Position numbers and translations under genes: made by a program. Source: Pseudomonadota bacterium (lineage in GTDB: Bacteria; Chloroflexota; UBA6077; JAJPGT01). Taken from it: 64,000 nucleotides of DNA. The stretch spans positions 186,001 through 250,000 of the forward strand of contig JAJPGT010000052.1 of assembly GCA_021325655.1 (NCBI GenBank), read 5' to 3'. How positions within the stretch are numbered: the stretch's first letter is position 1; each line of letters starts with the position of its first letter. The notes beneath the pieces are model-generated. The model was not told where the DNA came from. It did no database searches and saw only the letters and a list, made by a program, of their open reading frames with translations. Positions 43,814-52,967 of this stretch are shown piece after piece.

Positions 43814-46548
43814 TGACCGCGACACCCCCCGCCGCGCCGCCGCGCGTGACGATCACCCTGAACGGCCAGCGCCGGGACGTTCCGGCGCACGCGACGGTGC
43901 TGGAGGCGATCAACGCCGCTGGCATCCCGCTCCCGCAGCTCTGCAAGGACCCCGACCGCCCGCCGCTCGGCGCTTGCCGCACCTGCCTGGTCCAGATCGA
44001 GGGGGTGCGCGGCTTCCCCGCCTCCTGCTCCACCCCGGTCCGCGACGGTATGGTGGTCCAGACAAACACACCCGAGGTCGAACGCATCCGCCGCGGCGTG
44101 CTCGACCTGACGCTCGGGATGCTCCCAGCCGCCGCCGAGGGCGTCGACGGCCGCCTGGGCGAGCTGGGTCGGGCGGCGCAGCAGCACGGGCTGGCGCGCT
44201 CCACGTATACCCCGCCCGCCTCGCGCCCGATCGACGACAGCAAGTCGTTCTTCGTCCTGGACCGCGACCGCTGCATCCTCTGCGCCCGCTGCACCACCGC
44301 CTGCGACCGGGTGCAGCAGATCGGGGCGATCGCGCTCAACGGCAAGGGACACGAGACGCGGGTGGGCGTCTTCGGCGATGGACTCATGGCCGACTCGAAC
44401 TGCACCTCGTGCGGCCAGTGCGTCGCCACCTGCCCTACCGGGGCGATCCGCCCCAAGGCGCCGGTGCGCCCGGTGGCGCGCGAGGTCCACACCACCTGCC
44501 CCTACTGCGGCGTCGGCTGCGGGATCGTGCTCCAGGTCACGGAAGACGGGCGCTTCAATCCGATGAGCGACGACGAGCCGGCCAACCCCTCCAGCCAGGG
44601 GATGCTCTGCGTCAAGGGGCGCTTCGGTTTCAACTACGTCCACCACCGCGACCGCCTGACCACCCCGCTGGTGCTGCGCCACGGCAAGCTGGAGCCGGCC
44701 TCCTGGGACGAGGCGCTGGACCTGGTCGCCGAGCAGTTCGCCCGCTACCGCGGCAGATTCGCCGCGCTCGCCTCGGCCAAGGCGACCAACGAAGACGGCT
44801 ACGTCGCCCAGAAGTTCGTCCGGGCAATTATGGGGACCAACAACATCGACCACTGCACCCGCCTGTGCCACTCGCCCTCGGTGGAGGCGATGCTGGCCTC
44901 GGTCGGCTCGGGCGCGACCAGTAACTCGTACCAGGACTATGAGGAAGCGGGCTGCCTGATGGTGGTCGGCGCGGACGCCACTGCCAACCACCCCGTGGCC
45001 GCGGTGCGCTTCCGCCGGGCGGTGAACGAGCATGGAGCCAAGCTGATCGTGGTCAACCCGAAGTGGGTGGAGCTGTGCAACTACGCCGACCTGTGGATCA
45101 GCCATCGCCCGGGCACCGACGTCGCCCTGTTCAACGGGCTGGCGTACATCATCCTGACAGAGAATCTGGCCGACTGGGAGTTCATCCGCACGCGCTGCGA
45201 GAACTTCGAGCCCTGGCGTGACACGGTCATGCAGTACCCGCCGGAGCGGGTCGCGGAGATTACCGGCGTCGCCCCGGAGGCGCTGTTCTATGCCGCGCGG
45301 ACGTTCGCCCGGCCGCCGCACGGCGGCTCTTGCCTGATCTGGGGCATGGGGGTGACCCAGCATACCAACGGCACCGCCAACGCCTTCGCCCTGCTGAACC
45401 TGGCGCTGGTGACCGGCCAGCTCGGCAAGCCGGCCAGTGGCATCTCGCCGCTGCGCGGGCAGAATAACGTCCAGGGCTGCGGCGACGCCGGCTGCATCCC
45501 CACCAATCTGCCCGGCTACCAGCGGTATGATCCGGAGACGCTGGCGAAGTTCGAGCGCGCCTGGGGTCGCCCCCTGCCGAATCAGGTCGGAATGACGGTC
45601 ACGGATATGGTCGAGGCGGCGGGCCGGGGCGAACTGCAGGCAATGTACATCATCGGGGAGAACCCGCTGCTGGGCGAGCCGGACCTGCACCACGCCGCGG
45701 AGGCGCTGGCGCAGCTCCAGTTCCTGGTGGTACAGGACATCTTCCTGCAGGAGACGGCCCAGATCGCCCACGTGGTGCTGCCGGCGACGACCTTTGCCGA
45801 GAAGGACGGCACCTTCACTAACAGCGAGCGGCGGGTGCAGCGCGTGCGCCGGGCGATCGCGCCGCTGGGCGACAGCCGCCCAGACTGGCAGATCACCCAG
45901 GAGATCGCCCGCCGCACCGCGGCCAAGCTGGGCTTCGAGGCGCGCGGCTTCGACTACCAGCACCCCTCAGAGATCTTCGCCGAGATGGCCTCGCTCACCC
46001 CGATCCTGGCCGGCATCTCCTACGAGCGGCTCGAGGCCGGCGGGATCCAGTGGCCCTGCCCCACTCCCGACCACCCCGGGACGCCGTACCTGTACGCTGA
46101 CTCCTTCCCGCGTGGTAAGGGGCGCTTCTTCCCAGTGGAGCAAGGGGCACGGGCCGCCGAGCTGCCCGACCCGGACTACCCGTTTATCCTGAACACCGGC
46201 CGGGTGCTGTACCACTGGCACGGCGGGACGCTGACTCGGCGGGTGCAGGGGCTGCTGGACCTTGCCCCGGACCTGGAGGTGGCGATCCACCCGCGCGACG
46301 CGGAGCGGCTCGGGCTGCAAAGTGGCGATCCGATCCGCGTCTGGTCGCGCCGGGGTGAGCTGTTCGGGGTGGCGCGGGTGACCGCGGCGGTGCGCCCGGG
46401 CGAGACGTTCGTCCCGTTCGTCAAGCTCCAGGAGAGCGCGGCAAACTTCCTGACCAACGCCCAGTTCGACCCGGACTCGAAGATCCCCGAGTACAAGGTC
46501 TGCGCGGTGAACGTGGAGAAGCTGCGCGAACCGACGCGTTTGCGCTGA
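43810..46548 (+). CDS. fdhF: NAD-dependent formate dehydrogenase alpha subunit (Cys form)
   Basis: A 912-residue molybdoenzyme. The order is: 2Fe-2S domain (CKDPDRPPLGACRTC), two 4Fe-4S ferredoxin motifs (CILCARCTTAC and CTSCGQCVATCP), the 4Fe-4S site of the catalytic domain (CPYCGVGC), the bis-MGD core and the C-terminal cofactor domain. The metal ligand is Cys353 in TRLCHSPS, where the other formate dehydrogenase of this window has Sec. No signal peptide, so it is cytoplasmic. With the beta subunit it forms an FdsAB-like soluble complex. No FdhD or small gamma/delta subunits are adjacent. Confidence 0.93.
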   Translation: MMTATPPAAPPRVTITLNGQRRDVPAHATVLEAINAAGIPLPQLCKDPDRPPLGACRTCLVQIEGVRGFPASCSTPVRDGMVVQTNTPEVERIRRGVLDLTLGMLPAAAEGVDGRLGELGRAAQQHGLARSTYTPPASRPIDDSKSFFVLDRDRCILCARCTTACDRVQQIGAIALNGKGHETRVGVFGDGLMADSNCTSCGQCVATCPTGAIRPKAPVRPVAREVHTTCPYCGVGCGIVLQVTEDGRFNPMSDDEPANPSSQGMLCVKGRFGFNYVHHRDRLTTPLVLRHGKLEPASWDEALDLVAEQFARYRGRFAALASAKATNEDGYVAQKFVRAIMGTNNIDHCTRLCHSPSVEAMLASVGSGATSNSYQDYEEAGCLMVVGADATANHPVAAVRFRRAVNEHGAKLIVVNPKWVELCNYADLWISHRPGTDVALFNGLAYIILTENLADWEFIRTRCENFEPWRDTVMQYPPERVAEITGVAPEALFYAARTFARPPHGGSCLIWGMGVTQHTNGTANAFALLNLALVTGQLGKPASGISPLRGQNNVQGCGDAGCIPTNLPGYQRYDPETLAKFERAWGRPLPNQVGMTVTDMVEAAGRGELQAMYIIGENPLLGEPDLHHAAEALAQLQFLVVQDIFLQETAQIAHVVLPATTFAEKDGTFTNSERRVQRVRRAIAPLGDSRPDWQITQEIARRTAAKLGFEARGFDYQHPSEIFAEMASLTPILAGISYERLEAGGIQWPCPTPDHPGTPYLYADSFPRGKGRFFPVEQGARAAELPDPDYPFILNTGRVLYHWHGGTLTRRVQGLLDLAPDLEVAIHPRDAERLGLQSGDPIRVWSRRGELFGVARVTAAVRPGETFVPFVKLQESAANFLTNAQFDPDSKIPEYKVCAVNVEKLREPTRLR

Positions 46549-46567
46549 GCCTGCGCGGCGCAGCCGC

Positions 46568-47881
46568 TCAGGTCCGGCCGTTCGGGCGCTCGGCCAGGCG
46601 ATAGGCCTCGTCGAGCAGGTCGACCACGTGGGCGACCCGCGTCCGCAGCCCGGCCCGGCGCGCCCCGAAGGCGAGCTGGAGCATGCAGCCGGGATTCGCG
46701 GTCACGATCGTATCCGCGCCGGTGGCCGCGATGTCTGCCATCTTGTCGTCCAGCAGCCGCAGCGACATCTCGGGTTGGAACACGCTGTACAGGCCGGCGC
46801 TGCCGCAGCACAGGTCTGGGTGCGCCATGTCGACCAGCTCCAGGCCCGGGATCGCTGCCAGCAGCGCGCGCGGCGCCGCCTTTACCCGCTGCGCGTGGAC
46901 CAGGTGGCAGGACTCCTGCAGCGTCACCCGGCGTCGCAGCGGCCCCAGGCCCGGCCGCAACCCGATCTCAGCCAGGTACTCGGTGATGTCCCGCGTCATC
47001 GCCGCTACCCGTGCCGCCCGCTCGGCGTAGGCCGGATCGTCCCTCAGCAGCTCGCCGTACTCCTTCACCGTCGAGCCGCAGCCGGCGGCGTTGACCACCA
47101 CGGCCTCCACGCCGGCGGCGAGGAAGGCGTCCACGTTCCGCCGCGCCAGCGCTCGCGCCACGGCGCGCTCCCCGGCGTGGACGTTCAGCGCCCCGCAGCA
47201 GCGCTGCTCCGGCGGGACCACCGTCTCGATCCCGTTGCGCGCCAGGACCCGCAGCGTCGCCGCGTGGGTGTCACCGTACAGGAGCGGCATCACGCAGCCG
47301 CGCAGCAGCGCCACCCGGCCCCGCCGTTCGCCGAGCGCGGGGAAGACTGCGCGGCGGGGCTCGAAGAAGCGCGGCGGGATGTCTGGCAGCGCGCGCTCCG
47401 CCTGGGCCAGCCGGGGCGACAGGCGATCCAGCAGCCCGCTGGTCTGGACCAGCGCCCGCAGCCCGCTCCGCTGGTAGGCCCGCAGCCCGGCCGCCAGCGC
47501 CCGCAGCCGCCCGGGATGGGGCAGCAGCTCGGTGAAGATCAGCCAGTCTAGCAGCCTGGAGCCGATGCCCTGCCGGCGAACCGGCCGCAGCGAGGCGCGG
47601 GCGGTCTCGATAATCCGGCCGTAAGGAACGCCGGAGGGGCAGGCGGTCTCGCAGCCGCGGCAGGCGAGGCACAGATCCAGATGTCGGAACACGTTATCCG
47701 TCGGCTCGATCCGCCCTTCGAGCAGCGCGGTGACCAGGTGGATGCGCCCACGCGGCGACTCCGTCTCCAGCCCGGTCGCCAGGTACGTCGGGCAGCTCTG
47801 CAGGCACAGCCCGCAGTGGACGCAGCGGTACAGGTCTGCCGCGGACGGCGCGTCGGCGGAGGCGGGGTCGAAGACGGACAC
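46568..47881 (-). CDS. glcF: Glycolate oxidase iron-sulfur subunit
   Basis: A 437-residue GlcF. Two 4Fe-4S motifs open the protein (CVHCGLCLQSCPTY and CLACRGCETACPSG), followed by two CCG domains: CCGALNVHAGE and CCGSAGLYSVFQPE, with VVNAAGCGSTVKEYG and TVTANPGCMLQL-like blocks. It passes electrons from GlcD towards quinone. The start is a GTG at 47881 with GAAGGG upstream. It follows glcD on the same strand, with a hairpin and a TATAAT hexamer in the 71-base gap, and is convergent with the formate dehydrogenase operon. Confidence 0.92.
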   Translation of the reverse strand: MSVFDPASADAPSAADLYRCVHCGLCLQSCPTYLATGLETESPRGRIHLVTALLEGRIEPTDNVFRHLDLCLACRGCETACPSGVPYGRIIETARASLRPVRRQGIGSRLLDWLIFTELLPHPGRLRALAAGLRAYQRSGLRALVQTSGLLDRLSPRLAQAERALPDIPPRFFEPRRAVFPALGERRGRVALLRGCVMPLLYGDTHAATLRVLARNGIETVVPPEQRCCGALNVHAGERAVARALARRNVDAFLAAGVEAVVVNAAGCGSTVKEYGELLRDDPAYAERAARVAAMTRDITEYLAEIGLRPGLGPLRRRVTLQESCHLVHAQRVKAAPRALLAAIPGLELVDMAHPDLCCGSAGLYSVFQPEMSLRLLDDKMADIAATGADTIVTANPGCMLQLAFGARRAGLRTRVAHVVDLLDEAYRLAERPNGRT

Positions 47882-47908
47882 GGACAGCCCTTCGGGTGGG
47901 ATCGGGGC

Positions 47909-47914
47909 ATTATA
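47909..47914 (-). promoter_or_regulatory. Possible internal promoter of glcF
   Basis: A consensus TATAAT -10 on the minus strand, 28 bases before the glcF GTG. No matching -35 is seen at 16-18 bp, so it is tentative. Confidence 0.3.
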
Positions 47915-47925
47915 CGGGCGGGCTG

Positions 47926-47951
47926 GTCCGCTTCGTTCCAACGAAGCGGAC
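47926..47951 (-). other. Hairpin between glcD and glcF
   Basis: A perfect 11-bp inverted repeat (GTCCGCTTCGT with its complement) around TCCA, starting one base past the glcD stop. No T-run follows, so it is more likely an mRNA-stabilising or partial-termination hairpin than a full terminator. Confidence 0.5.
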
Positions 47952-47952
47952 G

Positions 47953-49422
47953 CTACACCCAGAGGTCGGCCGAGGTTGGAACGACCGCCGCCCGCGGCCG
48001 GGCGAACGTGTCACCGCAGGAGGTGGGCATTGGGATCACCTTGGCCGGATTCATCCGCTCCTGGGGATCGAATGCTCGCCGCACCCGCGCCTGGACTCCC
48101 AGGTCGGCATCCGAAAAGTACCAGGACATGAAATCCCGCTTCTCCACCCCGATCCCGTGCTCCCCAGAGATCGCCCCACCCTCCTCGACGCACATGCGGA
48201 GCATCTCGCGCCCGCAGCGCAGCACCCGCTCCAGCACCCCGGGCTCCTTCACGTCGAACAGCAGCATCGGGTGGAGGTTGCCGTCGCCGGCGTGGAACAC
48301 ATTCGCCACCGGCAGGCTGTACTTGGCCCCAATCTCCAGCACCCGGCGCATCACCCGCGGCAGCTTCGAGCGGGCGACGACGGCATCATGCAGGTAGTAG
48401 TTCGGCGCCACCCGCCCCATCGCGCTCGCCGCGCCCTTGCGCCCGGCCCAGAGCAACGCCCGCTCGTGCTCGGTGCGGGCGACTCGGAGCTCGCGGGCGC
48501 CGTTGGCAGCGCAGATCGCCTCGACCTGGGGCGCCAGCGCCTCCAGCTCCTCGGCGAGCCCCTCCAGCTCGATCAGCAGCACCGCCCCCGCGTCCGCCGG
48601 ATACCCGGCGTGGAAGGCGGCTTCGACCGAGCGCATTGTGAGCTGGTCCATCATCTCTAGCGCGGCCGGGATGATCCCGGCGGCGATGATCCCGGAAGTG
48701 GCCGCGCTCGCGTCGTCCACCGAGTTGAAGATCGCCAGGAACGTCTGCACCGCCTCTGGCTTGCGGAGCAGCCGCACCAGCGCCCTGGTCACCACCCCGA
48801 CCGTCCCCTCCGCGCCGACGACCAGCCCCGACAGGTCGTAGCCAGGCCGCTCGCGGGCGCTGCTCTCGCACCACAGCACGGTGCCATCCGCCAGCACCAC
48901 CTCGACCCCGAGCACGTGGTTGGCGGTGACGCCGTAGGCCAGGCAGTGGGGCCCGCCGGCGTTGTTGGCGATGTTGCCGCCGATCGTCGATGCCTTCTGG
49001 CTGGAGGGATCGGGCGCGAAGTATAGCCCGTAGGGCTCCGCCGCCTTGCTCAGCTCCAGGTTGACGACGCCGGGCTCCACCAGCGCGGTGAGATTGTCCG
49101 CGTCGATCTCCAGAATGCGGTTCATCCGGCTCAGCGCGATAACCAGCCCGCCCTGGATCGGCACCGCGCCGCCCGAGATCCCGGTGCCGGCGCCACGCGG
49201 GATGATCGGCATCCCGAACCGTGCAGCGATCGTGACCGCGGCGACTACCTCGTCCCGGCCGCGGGGCAGCACCACCAGCTCCGGCGGGTGGCGGTCCAGC
49301 CCGTAGTCATACTCGTACACCAGGACGTCCTCGGGCGCCTGGAGCACGGCATCGGGTCCGAGCGCCCGGACAAGCTGCCGGGCCAGCTCGGCGAGCACGG
49401 AAGCGGGCGGGGCGACGACCAT
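47953..49422 (-). CDS. glcD: Glycolate oxidase FAD subunit
   Basis: A 489-residue FAD-dependent 2-hydroxyacid dehydrogenase of the GlcD group, oxidising glycolate (or D-lactate) to the 2-oxoacid. The FAD-binding block PRGAGTGISGGAVP and GGNIANNAGGPHC are present, as are VGAEGTVGVVTRA and the C-terminal metal/substrate block NVFHAGDGNLHP then GEHGIGVEKRDFM. The ATG at 49422 is preceded by AGGAGCG. GlcE is absent; many bacteria work with GlcD-GlcF alone. Confidence 0.92.
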   Translation of the reverse strand: MVVAPPASVLAELARQLVRALGPDAVLQAPEDVLVYEYDYGLDRHPPELVVLPRGRDEVVAAVTIAARFGMPIIPRGAGTGISGGAVPIQGGLVIALSRMNRILEIDADNLTALVEPGVVNLELSKAAEPYGLYFAPDPSSQKASTIGGNIANNAGGPHCLAYGVTANHVLGVEVVLADGTVLWCESSARERPGYDLSGLVVGAEGTVGVVTRALVRLLRKPEAVQTFLAIFNSVDDASAATSGIIAAGIIPAALEMMDQLTMRSVEAAFHAGYPADAGAVLLIELEGLAEELEALAPQVEAICAANGARELRVARTEHERALLWAGRKGAASAMGRVAPNYYLHDAVVARSKLPRVMRRVLEIGAKYSLPVANVFHAGDGNLHPMLLFDVKEPGVLERVLRCGREMLRMCVEEGGAISGEHGIGVEKRDFMSWYFSDADLGVQARVRRAFDPQERMNPAKVIPMPTSCGDTFARPRAAVVPTSADLWV

Positions 49423-49449
49423 CGGACGCTCCTGTACCTGCGTCGCGGC

Positions 49450-49458
49450 ATTGTACCA
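49450..49458 (-). promoter_or_regulatory. Extended -10 promoter of glcD
   Basis: On the minus strand TGG (49456-49458) precedes TACAAT (49450-49455), identical to the element before the NAD-linked formate dehydrogenase. It leaves a leader of about 20 bases. Confidence 0.5.
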
Positions 49459-49659
49459 CCGCGCCCGTGTCCAGCCCGGGCGCTGCGGCACGCCAGCCCC
49501 GGGCTGGACACGGGGTTGTCGCCGAGGCAAGCTCCGTACTCCCACGCCCATTTTTCCGTACCCGCTACGATGTGCGATCTGCGCAGACAGGGCACACTGG
49601 GAGCCGATCCGCCGGCATAGCTCACCGCGAGCGTGCGTGGCCGTTTCAGGAGTGAATGG

Positions 49660-50469
49660 ATGAGTACCCCACTGCGGCTACTGGCCGTGTTCGCCCACCC
49701 CGACGACGAGACGCTCGGAACCGGCGGCACCCTGGCGCGCTATGGCGCCGAAGGCGTCGAGACCTACCTGGTCACTGCCACCCGGGGCGAGCGCGGCTGG
49801 AGCGGCCCGGAGGAGGAGTCCCCCGGGCTGGAGGCGATGGGCCAGCTCCGCGAGCGCGAGCTGCGTGCCGCCGCTGAGGCGCTCCGACTGCGCGAGGTCA
49901 GCTTCCTGGACTACGTGGACGGCGAGCTGGACCAGGCCGACGCCCCTGAAGTCATCGGCAAGATCGTCAGCCACGTCCGGCGCATCCGCCCCCAGGTGGT
50001 GATCACGTTCGGGCCTGATGGCGGCTACGGCCACACCGACCACATCGCCATCTCCCAGCTCGCCACATCCGCTGTCGTCTGCGCCGCCGACGCGACGTAC
50101 CGCGATCCGAGCGGCGGGGAGCCGTACCGGGTTGCCAAGCTCTACTACAAGGTCTGGACGCGCGAGGAGCAGGAGCTGTATGCCCGCCTGTTCGGCCAGA
50201 TCGTCATGACCTTCGACGGGGTCGAGCGGACCGGCGTGCCGTGGGAGCCATGGCAGATCACCACCCGCGTGGACGCCCGCGACTACTGGCGGACGACCTG
50301 GGAGGCGGTCTCGTGCCACCGCTCCCAGCTCCCGATGTACGACCGGCTACGGGCGCTTCCGGAGGAGACCCACCGCCGCCTCTGGGGCGACCAGGGCTAC
50401 TATCGCGCCTACAGCGCGGTCAACGGCGGCCGCCTGCTGGAGACGGACCTGTTCGCCGGGCTGCGCTAA
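49660..50469 (+). CDS. PIG-L family N-acetylglucosaminyl deacetylase
   Basis: A 269-residue zinc deacetylase of the PIG-L/MshB/BshB fold. The metal site is AHPDDE (about 12-17), with the second His in GGYGHTDHIAISQ. It removes acetyl groups from GlcNAc-linked substrates, for example in mycothiol or bacillithiol synthesis or in glycolipids. I see no thiol-synthesis genes nearby, so the substrate is open. The ATG at 49660 has AGGAGTGA just upstream; this is a monocistronic gene. Confidence 0.85.
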   Translation: MSTPLRLLAVFAHPDDETLGTGGTLARYGAEGVETYLVTATRGERGWSGPEEESPGLEAMGQLRERELRAAAEALRLREVSFLDYVDGELDQADAPEVIGKIVSHVRRIRPQVVITFGPDGGYGHTDHIAISQLATSAVVCAADATYRDPSGGEPYRVAKLYYKVWTREEQELYARLFGQIVMTFDGVERTGVPWEPWQITTRVDARDYWRTTWEAVSCHRSQLPMYDRLRALPEETHRRLWGDQGYYRAYSAVNGGRLLETDLFAGLR

Positions 50470-50657
50470 GCCGCGAGAAGCCCCGAGAGCTCTCGACTGC
50501 GCGCTCGGCGGCGCCGAGCTCAGCAGGCCGCCGTGAAACCGACACGCTCCCTGCACATCCGCATCCCGGGTAGTGGCTCAGCGGCGTCCTTTGCGATAGT
50601 GTGGGTGAGGCGCCGCGGCCGCTGCTCCTTCCTGCCGGCCGCGGCCGGGGAGGACGC

Positions 50658-51587
50658 GTGCGGTACGGCATTCATCTATCGGCGAGCGGGCCGCTCGCCA
50701 CGCCCGAGCGGATCGCCGCGCTCGCCGAGCGGGCTGAGGCGCTCGGCTTCGACTCGGTCTGGGTTTCGGACCACGTGGCGTTCCCGGTGGGCTTTCAGTC
50801 GGTGTATCCGTATGGCCCGCCGTCGGCGTTCACGCAGCAGACAGCGCACTATTACGAGCCGCTGGTCACGCTGGCCTGGGTGGCCGGGCGGACGCGCCGA
50901 GTGCGCCTGGGGACGAGCGTGCTCGTCGTTCCGATGCGCAACCCGGTCTACCTCGCCAAGCAGGCGGCGACGCTGGATCGGCTGGCGGGCGGGCGGCTGA
51001 TCCTGGGAGTGGGCGCCGGCTGGCAGCGGGAGGAGTTCGAGGCACTCGGGGTGACCACGTTCGCGCAGCGCGGCGCGGTGCTCGACGAGTGGATCCGGCT
51101 GATGCGGCGGCTCTGGACCGAGGAGGTGGTGGAGTTCTCGGGCGCGTTCTACCAGGTGGGGCCGATCATCGTGAACCCCAAGCCGGCCCAGCCGGGCGGT
51201 CCGCCCATCCTGGTCGGCGGCAACGGCCCGCGGGCGCTGCGGCGGGCGGCGGAGCTGGGCGATGGCTGGCACGCGATCCGGCTCTCCGTCGCCGAGGTCG
51301 CGGCGGGCGCGAGCCGGCTGAGGGCGCTGGCCGAGGCGGCCGGGCGCGAGCCCGGATCCCTGGAGGTGTCGCTGCGGGTGGACGCGGCGCATGGGGAGGC
51401 GGCAGGTGGCCCGGAGGAGTGGTGGATCCAGGGAGCGGCGCCGGCCGCGGCGGAGCGGGTGCGCCAGTACCGCCAGGCGGGCTGTGGCATGCTCCTGTTC
51501 GGGCTGACGCCGGCCACCTCGGCCGAGGCGATGAGCGCGACGATGGAGTGGTTGGCGGGCGAGGTGCTCCCCGCCGCGGAGGACTGA
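50658..51587 (+). CDS. LLM-class F420/flavin-dependent oxidoreductase
   Basis: A 309-residue luciferase-like monooxygenase-fold protein. Typical blocks are ERAEALGFDSVWVSDH, VRLGTSVLVVPMRNP, DRLAGGRLILGVGAGW and PILVGGNGPRALRRAAE. Many members in Chloroflexota and Actinobacteria use F420, but flavin use cannot be excluded from sequence. It begins with GTG at 50658 behind GGGGAGGA. Substrate unknown. Confidence 0.85.
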   Translation: MRYGIHLSASGPLATPERIAALAERAEALGFDSVWVSDHVAFPVGFQSVYPYGPPSAFTQQTAHYYEPLVTLAWVAGRTRRVRLGTSVLVVPMRNPVYLAKQAATLDRLAGGRLILGVGAGWQREEFEALGVTTFAQRGAVLDEWIRLMRRLWTEEVVEFSGAFYQVGPIIVNPKPAQPGGPPILVGGNGPRALRRAAELGDGWHAIRLSVAEVAAGASRLRALAEAAGREPGSLEVSLRVDAAHGEAAGGPEEWWIQGAAPAAAERVRQYRQAGCGMLLFGLTPATSAEAMSATMEWLAGEVLPAAED

Positions 51588-51614
51588 GGCGCACCTCCTC
51601 GCTGGCGGAAGCGG

Positions 51615-52934
51615 TCAGTTGAGCCGGACGACGCGCTTCGCCTTTGCCTCGAAGCGGGGCAGGCTCCCACAGGGCACGGCAGCAACGTTCATCCGCAGGC
51701 CGATCCGGGTCCGCAGCGCCGCCGCGACTCGCTCCGCCAGCGCCCCGGCGAGGTCTGCGCTGGTCGGCTCGATCTGGACCGTCACCTCCGCCATCTCCCG
51801 CACCCGGCTCAGCTCGATGCGATATTCGGCCACCTCGGTGAACTGGCGCACGACGTCCTCGATCGCGCTGGGGAAGATGTTGACACCGCGGACGATCAGC
51901 ATGTCGTCGACGCGGCCGAGGATCCCGCCCGGCAGCCGGCCGAAGGTGCGGCCGCAGTCACAGCGCTCGGGGGTGAACCGCACCAGGTCGCCACTCCGGT
52001 AGCGGATGAGCGGCGAGCCGAGCCGCCCCAGGTTGGTGATCACCAGCTCGCCCTGCTCGCCGGTGGGGACCGGCTCCAGCGTGCTCGGATCGAGCACCTC
52101 GAAGATGAACTCCGACTCGATCAGGTGGACGCCGGACTGCTCCTGGCAGGTGAAGCCGGTCGCGCCGATCTCGGTCATCCCGCAGTGGTCGAAGCAGCGG
52201 GCACCCCAGGCCGCCTCGATCCGGGCGCGGGTGGCCGGGATGCTCGCCCCGGGCTCGCCGGCGTGGATCGTCGTCCGGATGGTGCTGGCCGCCGTGTCGA
52301 TCCCCTGCTCGGCTGCCACCTCGGCCAGCCGAAGGGCGTAGGTAGGGGTGCAGAGCAGCACGGTGGCGCCCAGCTCGCGGATGGTCGCCAGGCGCTGCAC
52401 CGACTGCTGCCCCCCACCCGGCAGCGTCAGCGCCCCCACCTTCCGCGCCCCCTCCCAGGCGGCCCAGAAGCCGATGAAGGGGCCGAACGAGAAAGCGAAG
52501 AAGATGCGGTCACCCGGCCCAACCCCCGCGCCGCGGTAGACGTGGCCCCACAGCCGCGCCCACCAGTCCCACGATTCCTCGGTGTCCAGCCAGCGCAGCG
52601 GGACGCCGCCGCTGGTGCCCGAGGTCTGGTGCAGCTTGACGTAGCGCTCCAGCGGGTAGGTCAGGTTCGTCCCGAACGGTGGCTCAGCCGCCTGGTCGGC
52701 CACCAGCTCGGCCTTGGTCGTCAACGGCAGCCGTCGGAACGCCTCCCAATCGCTGAGCTCCCGGGCATCGGTCAGGCCGGCCGGCTGGAGCTTGCGCTGG
52801 TAGAAGCGGTTGCTCGCTAGCACCTCCCGCAGCATGGCACGCAGCCGCTCAAGCTGGTGCTCGACCAGACGCTCGCGGTCCAGCGTCTCCATCCGCGGGT
52901 CGAAGTAGGTGCCGGCCGACGGCTCGGCGATCAT
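51615..52934 (-). CDS. paaK: Phenylacetate-CoA ligase family protein
   Basis: A 439-residue adenylate-forming enzyme of the PaaK group, activating phenylacetate or a related aryl acid with ATP and CoA. The P-loop-like TSGTSGGVPLRW (about 105-116), DHCGMTEIG, YRSGDLVRFTPERCDCGR and the C-terminal VDDMLIVRGVNIFPS and FEAKAKRVVRL are all present. Downstream of it on the strand nothing follows closely; upstream are the LIM-like protein and the enoyl-CoA hydratase, so the three may form an aryl-acid unit. No paaABCDE oxygenase is seen, so the true substrate may differ. Confidence 0.87.
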   Translation of the reverse strand: MIAEPSAGTYFDPRMETLDRERLVEHQLERLRAMLREVLASNRFYQRKLQPAGLTDARELSDWEAFRRLPLTTKAELVADQAAEPPFGTNLTYPLERYVKLHQTSGTSGGVPLRWLDTEESWDWWARLWGHVYRGAGVGPGDRIFFAFSFGPFIGFWAAWEGARKVGALTLPGGGQQSVQRLATIRELGATVLLCTPTYALRLAEVAAEQGIDTAASTIRTTIHAGEPGASIPATRARIEAAWGARCFDHCGMTEIGATGFTCQEQSGVHLIESEFIFEVLDPSTLEPVPTGEQGELVITNLGRLGSPLIRYRSGDLVRFTPERCDCGRTFGRLPGGILGRVDDMLIVRGVNIFPSAIEDVVRQFTEVAEYRIELSRVREMAEVTVQIEPTSADLAGALAERVAAALRTRIGLRMNVAAVPCGSLPRFEAKAKRVVRLN

Positions 52935-52967
52935 TTCATCCTCTCTGCGCAGATTCAGGCAGCGCGG

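Noticed and set aside
43006..45963. A 985-codon open frame opposite the NAD-linked formate dehydrogenase genes
   Set aside because: Antisense shadow of two well-supported genes; Arg/Gly/Val-rich with no motif.
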